Below, one piece after another: positions 1-4,555 of a DNA stretch of 8,127 nucleotides (position 1 is the first letter of the stretch; the number at the start of each line of letters is the position of its first letter). The notes under the pieces were generated by a model. It had not been told where the DNA came from, did no database searches, and saw nothing but the letters and a program-made list of their open reading frames with translations. A program made the position numbers and the translations under genes. The stretch is from Comamonadaceae bacterium (GTDB lineage Bacteria; Pseudomonadota; Gammaproteobacteria; Burkholderiales; Burkholderiaceae_C), in NCBI GenBank assembly GCA_947460165.1, contig CANHKH010000137.1, forward strand, positions 1-8,127, read 5' to 3'.

Positions 1-1055
1 CCGCTGAGCATGGACAGGTACTTGACACCAAAAATCTGGGCCACAGAGGCATTGGTCACAGGCACCGTGGACAACCACAGCAAGCCCATGGTTGCTGAAA
101 ACACATACACGCTCATGGGCGTGAGCGGCACCATCAAAAATACGCTGATGACGACGGCCCGCGCCAGGTAAATAAAGGCCAAGATCTTCTTTTTGGAGCG
201 GGTTTGCCCCAGCCAGCCCGCCAAATAGGTGCCAAAGACGTTGAACAGCCCAATCAAGGCCAGCGCAAAGCTGGCCACCCCGGGCTCCATGCCTGCGTCC
301 TTGAGGTAGCTGGGCATGTGAATGCCAATGAAAACCACCTGAAAGCCGCACACAAAGTAACCCGCCGTCAGCAGCTGAAAACTGGGGTAGCGGATCGCCT
401 CCTTGACCGCTTGCATGATGGTTTGCTCGGCCTGTCCTGCGGGCGCAGGCCCCTTGTGCTCGCGCAGGCCACGGGCCAGGGGAACAATGATCAAGCACGC
501 CGCCGCCAGCATGAACAAAGCCTCTTGCCAGCCAAAGCGGCTGATCAACCAGCCCTCGGTGGGCACCATCAAAAACTGACCAAACGAGCCAGCCGCTGCA
601 GCCACGCCCATGGCCCAGGTGCGCTTGTCGGCCGGCACGTTGCGGCCAATCACACCGTAGACCACGGCGTAGGTGGTGCCGGCCTGGGCCGCACCAATCA
701 ACAAGCCTGTGGCCAGGGTGAATTGCCAGCCTGTGGCGGCCAGGCCCATGCCCACCATGCCCAAGGCGTACAGCACGCTGCCTGCCATGATGACCCGCAT
801 GGCGCCGTAGCGGTCGGCCACCATGCCCGCAAAAATGCCCATCACGCCCCAGGCCAGGTTTTGCACCGCAATGGCAAAGGCAAACGTTTCACGCGTCCAG
901 CCCTGGGCCTGGGTGATGGGCAGCAGCCACAGCCCAAAACCGTGGCGTATGCCCATGGACAAAGTGACGATCAAGGCCCCGCACACCAGCACCTGCGTCA
1001 TGGACAAGGTGGGCGCAGCGGAAGCCGGGGCAGTGCTTGGAGCGGTAGAGGACAT
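1..1055 (-). CDS. Major facilitator superfamily transporter, N-terminal part (runs off left edge)
   Basis: A multi-pass inner-membrane secondary transporter; the substrate cannot be told. Reading the minus strand from the ATG at 1055 gives 351 uninterrupted residues to the window edge. After a short Ser/Ala/Pro-rich cytoplasmic start (about 1-18), hydrophobic helices follow through most of the length. The conserved MFS loop 2-3 motif (motif A) is seen as GMVADRYG at residues 77-84. A basic, polar central loop (about 195-225, with REHKG) separates the two six-helix halves, and a second basic loop (TRSKKK, 285-290) lies at the position of the loop 8-9 motif. MFS proteins of this class are usually about 400-420 residues, so roughly the last two helices are missing. 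It resembles the monocarboxylate/oxalate-formate antiporter branch, but that is only an impression. The Shine-Dalgarno sequence before 1055 is weak; an alternative start at Met19 (TLSMTQ) would still keep all helices. It is transcribed divergently from parE. The family call is firm and the substrate is unknown. Confidence 0.88.
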   Translation of the reverse strand, partial: MSSTAPSTAPASAAPTLSMTQVLVCGALIVTLSMGIRHGFGLWLLPITQAQGWTRETFAFAIAVQNLAWGVMGIFAGMVADRYGAMRVIMAGSVLYALGMVGMGLAATGWQFTLATGLLIGAAQAGTTYAVVYGVIGRNVPADKRTWAMGVAAAAGSFGQFLMVPTEGWLISRFGWQEALFMLAAACLIIVPLARGLREHKGPAPAGQAEQTIMQAVKEAIRYPSFQLLTAGYFVCGFQVVFIGIHMPSYLKDAGMEPGVASFALALIGLFNVFGTYLAGWLGQTRSKKKILAFIYLARAVVISVFLMVPLTPMSVYVFSATMGLLWLSTVPVTNASVAQIFGVKYLSMLS

Positions 1056-1230
1056 GCTGTAAATGTAACCAGCGCGACCAGAATCTGTCTTTGGCCTCTG
1101 TCCGCTGGCAGACAGCCCTGGCCAGACCGTGCTGACGGCGCTGAAGACTTGGCGGCAGCAAAGACTGTGATTTCATCCAGTAAATTGCCGGGCGCGGTCT
1201 ACAATCGCGGCACTTTTTTCCACCACCACC
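1056..1230. promoter_or_regulatory. Divergent intergenic region between the transporter and parE, with a probable parE -10 box
   Basis: On the plus strand TACAAT at 1200-1205 is a good -10 element. It would start transcription near 1212 and leave a leader of about 20 nt before the parE ATG. No convincing -35 is found at 16-18 bp spacing (TTGCCG at 1185-1190 is too close), so the promoter call is moderate. Farther upstream, TCTGTC occurs at 1084-1089 and 1097-1102, and GACAG at 1111-1115 forms an inverted pair with CTGTC (1098-1102) around an 8-bp gap. This could be an operator for either gene or chance. No clear promoter for the transporter could be assigned on the minus strand. Confidence 0.4.
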
Positions 1231-3201
1231 ATGGCTGTCAACATTCCTTCGGACTATTCTGAAAGCTCAATTCGCGTGCTCAAGGGCTTGGAGCCCGTCA
1301 AGCAGCGCCCGGGCATGTACACCCGCACCGACAACCCCTTGCACATCTTGCAAGAGGTCTTGGACAACGCCGCCGACGAGGCCCTGGCCGGTCATGGCAA
1401 GAAAATCAAGGTCACCTTGCACGCCGACGGCTCGGTCAGCATCGAAGACGACGGCCGGGGCATTCCCTTTGGCATGCACCCCGAGGAAAACGCGCCTGTG
1501 ATCGAGCTGGTCTTCACCCGCTTGCACGCGGGCGGCAAGTTCGACAAAGGCAAGGGCGGGGCCTACAGCTTTTCAGGCGGCTTGCACGGTGTGGGCGTGA
1601 GCGTGACCAACGCCCTGGCCAAGCGCTTGGAAGTCAGCAGCCACCGCGAAGGCCAAATCGCCTCGCTGGTGTTTTCAGGCGGCGACGTGATCGAGCCCTT
1701 GGTCATCCGCAAGCTGGCCGAGGGCGAGCGCAAACAAGGCACCAGCGTGCGCGTGTGGCCAGACGCCAAGTACTTTGAGTCCAGCGCCTTGCCCATGAAC
1801 GAGCTGACCCACCTGCTGCGCAGCAAGGCGGTGCTGATGCCCGGCGTCAGCGTCACCCTGGTCAACGACAAAACCAAAGACAGCCAGAGCTGGCAGTACA
1901 AGGGCGGCCTGCGCGACTACCTCATGCAGACCTTGAGCGCCGACCCGGTGATTCCGCTCTTTGAAGGCGAGGGCTTTGCCGACGCCCAGCACGACAGCTT
2001 TGCCGAAGGCGAGGGCGCCAGCTGGGCGGTGGCCTTCACCGAAGACGGCGCGCCCGTGCGCGAGAGCTACGTCAACCTGATTCCCACCACCGCTGGCGGC
2101 ACGCACGACAGCGGCCTGCGCGACGGCCTCTTTAACGCCGTAAAAAGCTTTATTGAGCTGCACAGCCTCTTGCCCAAGGGCGTCAAGTTGCTGCCCGAAG
2201 ACGTGTTTGCCCGCGCCAGCTACGTGCTGTCGGCCAAGGTGCTGGACCCGCAATTTCAGGGCCAGATCAAAGAGCGCCTGAATTCGCGCGACGCGGTTCG
2301 CCTGGTGTCAAGCTTTGTGCGGCCCACGCTGGAGCTCTGGCTCAACCAGCATGTGGACTACGGCAAAAAACTCGCGGAACTCGCCATCAAGGCCGCGCAA
2401 ACCCGGCAAAAAGCCGGGCAAAAGGTCGAAAAGCGCAAGAGCTCGGGCGTGGCCGTGCTGCCCGGCAAGCTGACCGATTGCGAGAGCAAAGACATCTTGC
2501 ACAACGAGGTGTTTTTGGTCGAAGGCGACTCGGCTGGCGGCAGCGCCAAGATGGGCCGTGACAAAGAAAGCCAGGCCATCTTGCCGCTGCGCGGCAAGGT
2601 GCTCAACACCTGGGAGGTCGAGCGCGACCGGCTGTTTGCCAACAACGAGATTCACGACATCTCGGTGGCCATAGGCGTGGACCCGCACGGGCCCAAGGAC
2701 AATCCCGACATGAGCAACCTGCGCTACGGCAAGGTCTGCATCTTGTCGGACGCCGATGTGGACGGCTCGCACATCCAGGTGCTGCTGCTCACGCTTTTCT
2801 TCCGCCACTTCCCCAAGCTCATAGAAACCGGCCATCTGTACGTGGCCCGGCCGCCGCTGTTCAGGGTGGATGCGCCTGCACGAGGCAAAAAGCCCGCCTC
2901 CAAAGCCTATGCGCTGGACGAGGGTGAGTTGACCGCCATCATCGACAAGCTGCGCAAAGACGGCGTCAAAGAAGGCGGCTGGAGCATCAGCCGCTTCAAG
3001 GGCTTGGGCGAGATGAGCGCCGAGCAACTGTGGGACACCACGCTCAACCCCGACACCCGCCGCCTGCTGCCCATAGCGCTGGGGCCGCTGGACAACGCGG
3101 GCACCGAACACCTGATGATGCAGCTCATGGGCAAGGGCGAGGCGGCCGCCAGGCGCGAGCTCATGGAGTTGCACGGGGACAGCATTGACATTGATGTGTG
3201 A
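1231..3201 (+). CDS. parE: DNA topoisomerase IV subunit B (ParE)
   Basis: ATPase and TOPRIM subunit of topoisomerase IV. With ParC it forms the A2B2 type IIA enzyme that decatenates replicated chromosomes and relaxes supercoils using ATP. The 656 residues show the GHKL ATPase fold in order: EVLDNAADE (42-50, Asn46 for Mg-ATP), DDGRGIP (73-79), and the glycine-rich ATP lid GGLHGVGVSV (116-125). YVNLIPTTAGGTH (280-292) is the transducer strand, and the loop with Lys347 (QGQIKERL) matches the Gln-Thr-Lys loop that senses ATP. The TOPRIM domain has EGDSAGG (431-437) and DADVDG (507-512), the acidic metal-binding residues; RFKGLGEM follows at 588-595. The length fits ParE (about 630-660) and not the longer proteobacterial GyrB, which has an extra insert. 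The ATG at 1231 fits the family N-terminus, but there is no Shine-Dalgarno, only a T run and CCACCACCACC in front. The C-terminus DSIDIDV is repeated downstream at 3639-3662. In relatives parC usually follows closely; here antitoxin genes intervene. Confidence 0.97.
   Translation: MAVNIPSDYSESSIRVLKGLEPVKQRPGMYTRTDNPLHILQEVLDNAADEALAGHGKKIKVTLHADGSVSIEDDGRGIPFGMHPEENAPVIELVFTRLHAGGKFDKGKGGAYSFSGGLHGVGVSVTNALAKRLEVSSHREGQIASLVFSGGDVIEPLVIRKLAEGERKQGTSVRVWPDAKYFESSALPMNELTHLLRSKAVLMPGVSVTLVNDKTKDSQSWQYKGGLRDYLMQTLSADPVIPLFEGEGFADAQHDSFAEGEGASWAVAFTEDGAPVRESYVNLIPTTAGGTHDSGLRDGLFNAVKSFIELHSLLPKGVKLLPEDVFARASYVLSAKVLDPQFQGQIKERLNSRDAVRLVSSFVRPTLELWLNQHVDYGKKLAELAIKAAQTRQKAGQKVEKRKSSGVAVLPGKLTDCESKDILHNEVFLVEGDSAGGSAKMGRDKESQAILPLRGKVLNTWEVERDRLFANNEIHDISVAIGVDPHGPKDNPDMSNLRYGKVCILSDADVDGSHIQVLLLTLFFRHFPKLIETGHLYVARPPLFRVDAPARGKKPASKAYALDEGELTAIIDKLRKDGVKEGGWSISRFKGLGEMSAEQLWDTTLNPDTRRLLPIALGPLDNAGTEHLMMQLMGKGEAAARRELMELHGDSIDIDV
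3160..3201 (+). repeat. 3' end of parE, copy 1 of a direct repeat
   Basis: The last 14 codons of parE (from Leu644 to the stop). The final 24 bases (3178-3201) match 3639-3662 at 23 positions, including an uninterrupted 17-base identity, TTGACATTGATGTGTGA. The partner copy lies 461 bp downstream. This copy is part of the intact gene. Confidence 0.85.
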
Positions 3202-3220
3202 CGCTTTGCTGCGAAGCCAC

Positions 3221-3241
3221 GGCGGCAAGACTTTTGCCGCC
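3221..3241 (+). other. Stem-loop just after parE
   Basis: GGCGGCAA (3221-3228) and TTGCCGCC (3234-3241) are perfectly complementary with a 5-base loop, giving an 8-bp GC-rich hairpin 20 bases past the parE stop. No T run follows, so it is not a textbook Rho-independent terminator. It may slow polymerase or protect the parE transcript 3' end. The structure is seen in sequence; its function is inferred. Confidence 0.5.
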
Positions 3242-3348
3242 TGATGAATGCCTGCACCGGCCATGGCGGCGGGATTAGTCTGCGCGTGCAGTTTGTATTT
3301 TGGTGGCTTTTCCTCTAACTCAGCATCGTTGACCCCGCCACCTTCCTC

Positions 3349-3354
3349 AAGGAG
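3349..3354 (+). promoter_or_regulatory. Ribosome binding site of the ribbon-helix-helix gene
   Basis: AAGGAG ends 9 bases before the ATG at 3364, a strong Shine-Dalgarno with good spacing. It settles the start codon. By contrast parE and parC have none. No clear promoter was found between 3242 and 3348. Confidence 0.7.
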
Positions 3355-3363
3355 TTGTAAATC

Positions 3364-3597
3364 ATGAGTGCATTGACCCTGAGACTGCCCGATGACAAAC
3401 ACCAGCGCTTGCGTGCATTGGCCAAGAGCCGCCACACCACCGTCAATCGCTTGATGGACGAGATGACCACACTCATGCTGGTGGACTATGACGCTGAAAC
3501 CCGCTTCAAGCTTTACGCCCAAGAAGGTGCGGCGCTGTCGGTTGAGCATGGCTTGGCGCTGCTGGACAAAGCGTCTGCACAAGCCAGTCAGCCATGA
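3364..3597 (+). CDS. Ribbon-helix-helix (CopG/Arc-like) antitoxin-type protein, apparently without its toxin
   Basis: A 77-residue protein. The N-terminal strand LTLRLPDD (4-11) followed by helix HQRLRALAKSRH (13-24) and a second helix beginning TTVNRLMDEM (25-34) is the standard ribbon-helix-helix DNA-binding dimer fold. The tail DAETRF...GLALLDKA is typical of a family of small antitoxins often encoded just before a PIN-domain toxin of the COG1569 type (family knowledge recalled, not searched). Such antitoxins repress their own operon and bind the toxin through the C-terminal part. Here the stop codon overlaps an ATG (3594-3596), the usual translational coupling to a toxin gene, but the coupled frame ends after 22 codons in a parE-like tail. 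No toxin follows directly. It may therefore be an orphan antitoxin, or may act with another partner. The fold call is firm; the antitoxin role is likely but inferred. Confidence 0.8.
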   Translation: MSALTLRLPDDKHQRLRALAKSRHTTVNRLMDEMTTLMLVDYDAETRFKLYAQEGAALSVEHGLALLDKASAQASQP

Positions 3598-3620
3598 CCC
3601 CACTGACTGCTGCTACACAT

Positions 3621-3662
3621 TTGAAGGGACTGCAGAGCGACAGCTTTGACATTGATGTGTGA
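3621..3662 (+). pseudogene. Remnant of a second parE 3' end
   Basis: Read in the frame that ends at 3662, this encodes LKGLQSDSFDIDV and a stop, matching the ParE C-terminus LMELHGDSIDIDV at 9 of 13 positions plus the stop codon. At DNA level 3639-3662 differs from 3178-3201 by one base, and matching weakens upstream, as expected of homologous coding sequence that diverged before it was copied here. It has no ATPase or TOPRIM part and cannot be functional on its own. The frame happens to be open back to an ATG at 3594 that overlaps the preceding antitoxin stop, so a 22-residue hybrid peptide could be made. This is the scar of recombination or insertion at the parE stop. Confidence 0.75.
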
Positions 3663-3695
3663 ATTTTTCACGACAAGCCCCACAGGGCATGGCTG

Positions 3696-3737
3696 GTCAA
3701 GCCGCGTCAACCATCAATTCTTACCGAGTAATACAAT
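3696..3737 (+). promoter_or_regulatory. Probable vapBC promoter region with direct repeats
   Basis: TACAAT at 3732-3737 is a good -10 box, placing a start near 3744 and a leader of about 50 nt before vapB. No good -35 is present at standard spacing. GTCAA occurs at 3696-3700 and 3706-3710, one helical turn apart, with a related ATCAA at 3713-3717. Repeats on this face and spacing upstream of a toxin-antitoxin operon could be an operator for VapB, since these antitoxins autoregulate. This is inference from position only. Confidence 0.35.
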
Positions 3738-3793
3738 GCGATTCTTTCCTCATCGCCCCCCTTTTTGCACCCCCTGACCCAAGGCGCAGCACC

Positions 3794-4030
3794 ATGCTTT
3801 CCACCCTCACCAGCAAAGGCCAAGTCACCATTCCGCAAGCACTGCGCCAGCGTTTGGGGCTGGCGCCTGGGCAAGCCGTGGAGTTTGGCCTGAGCGCTGA
3901 CGCCACTTGCATCACACTGCGCCCGGCACCCTCGGCGCGCCAATTGCCCACCCAAGGCTTTGGCATGGTCAAGGTCAGCGGCCCGCATGTGGCGCCCGAC
4001 TGGGATGCCGCCCAATTGACGGAACCATGA
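3794..4030 (+). CDS. vapB: AbrB/MazE/SpoVT-family antitoxin (VapB-type)
   Basis: A 78-residue antitoxin expected to bind and silence the PIN toxin encoded next to it and, with it, to repress their shared promoter. The first 45 residues form a swapped-hairpin AbrB domain with the hallmark TLTSKGQVTIPQALRQRLGL (4-23), then PGQAVEF and a closing strand ATCITLRP. The variable tail (about 46-78, with GFGMVKV and PDWDAAQL) is the part that in this family wraps the toxin. The frame is open farther upstream to 3659, but the domain begins at Met1 (3794), directly before TLTSKGQ, and nothing conserved lies before it. A weak AAGG sits 9 bases upstream. The stop TGA overlaps the vapC ATG (ATGA), so the pair is translationally coupled. 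The symbol is assigned by family and partner, not by orthology. Confidence 0.88.
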   Translation: MLSTLTSKGQVTIPQALRQRLGLAPGQAVEFGLSADATCITLRPAPSARQLPTQGFGMVKVSGPHVAPDWDAAQLTEP

Positions 4031-4464
4031 AACAGCGCACGCCCCAGTTAACGGCTTTGGACACCAATGTGTTGGCACGTTATTACGTGCAGGCCGAGCA
4101 GTCTGATGAGGCCACCCTTCAGCAATGTGAACAAGCCCGCGCCCTGCTTGAAAGCGGCAAGCCCATTTTTGTGGCCACCACGGTGGCGCTGGAGCTCGAA
4201 TCGGTGTTGCGCGGTTTTTACAAGCTCAAGCCTGCCACCGTGGCCGACGTTTTTACGCACCTGCTGGCCATGCCCCATGTGCAGGTGCAAGACCGCCAAG
4301 CCGTGCAAAGCGCGTGTGAGGCCTTGGCGCAAGGCTTTGACTTTGCCGACGCCTTGCACCACGCCAGCAGCCGACACGGTGATGTGTTCGTGACCTTTGA
4401 CGAAAAAGGCTTTGCCAAGCGCGCGTCTTTGCATGCTTGGGCCCCCAAGGTTCGGCTGCCCTAG
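4027..4464 (+). CDS. vapC: PIN-domain ribonuclease toxin (VapC-type)
   Basis: A 145-residue toxin. PIN-domain VapC enzymes are Mg/Mn-dependent endoribonucleases, many of which cut tRNA or rRNA and stop translation when the antitoxin is lost. The acidic active-site set is present: Asp12 in LDTNVLARYY, Glu56 or Glu58 in ALELESVLRGFY, Asp108 in FDFADALHHA, and Asp125 in VTFDEKGF. The protein is therefore probably catalytically intact, and its length is normal for the family. The start at 4027 gives the DTN motif at the usual distance from the N-terminus and overlaps the vapB stop. A longer in-frame start at 3907 would run through vapB in another frame and is not credible. The gene ends 91 bases before parC, in the same direction. 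No terminator was seen between them, so some readthrough into parC is possible. Confidence 0.9.
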   Translation: MKQRTPQLTALDTNVLARYYVQAEQSDEATLQQCEQARALLESGKPIFVATTVALELESVLRGFYKLKPATVADVFTHLLAMPHVQVQDRQAVQSACEALAQGFDFADALHHASSRHGDVFVTFDEKGFAKRASLHAWAPKVRLP

Positions 4465-4555
4465 AGACGGCCAAGCCATCCGGACAACTGTTGCGATCTG
4501 CCTGCCAAGCGCCAGCCACATTTCCATTTGATTCGATAAAAGCCAACGTATTTTT
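4465..4555 (+). promoter_or_regulatory. vapC-parC gap, possible weak parC promoter
   Basis: These 91 bases become AT-rich towards parC. GATAAA at 4535-4540 could be a -10 element with a leader of about 10 nt, but no -35 is seen at proper spacing. There is no Shine-Dalgarno before the parC ATG, which is preceded directly by GTATTTTT. If this promoter is weak or absent, parC would depend on transcription through vapBC or from parE. Confidence 0.25.

Noticed and set aside
889..1176. Minus-strand 95-codon frame at the transporter start
   Set aside because: It is in another frame over the N-terminus of the transporter, whose hydrophobic helices are read from 1055.
1185..1190. TTGCCG as the -35 box of parE
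   Set aside because: It is only 9 bp from the TACAAT -10 element, too close for a sigma-70 promoter.
204..1262. 352-codon plus-strand open frame opposite the transporter
   Set aside because: The minus-strand reading is a clear membrane transporter with motif A; the plus-strand product is His/Gln/Gly-rich without any domain, and it runs into the start of parE.
3221..3241. Hairpin after parE as a Rho-independent terminator
   Set aside because: The 8-bp stem is good but no T run follows, so it is listed only as a stem-loop.
2308..3603. 431-codon open frame on the minus strand, opposite parE and the antitoxin gene
   Set aside because: It runs antisense to parE, which has all family motifs; long antisense frames are common in GC-rich DNA, and the translation (His/Ala/Gln-rich) resembles no family.
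3594..3662. 22-codon open frame overlapping the antitoxin stop as a real small gene or toxin
   Set aside because: Most of it is explained as a parE 3' remnant; it has no toxin motif, though it may be translated by coupling.
3659..3793. Upstream extension of vapB to an ATG at 3659
   Set aside because: The AbrB domain begins at 3794; the extension has no conserved content, crosses the parE scrap and the likely promoter, and would make the protein abnormally long.
3907..4026. Upstream extension of vapC to an ATG at 3907
   Set aside because: It lies wholly inside vapB in another frame; the ATGA overlap start at 4027 places the DTN motif correctly.
4528..4554. TTGATT and TATTTT as a parC promoter
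   Set aside because: The spacer is 15 bp and transcription would start inside the coding sequence, leaving the annotated start untranscribed.
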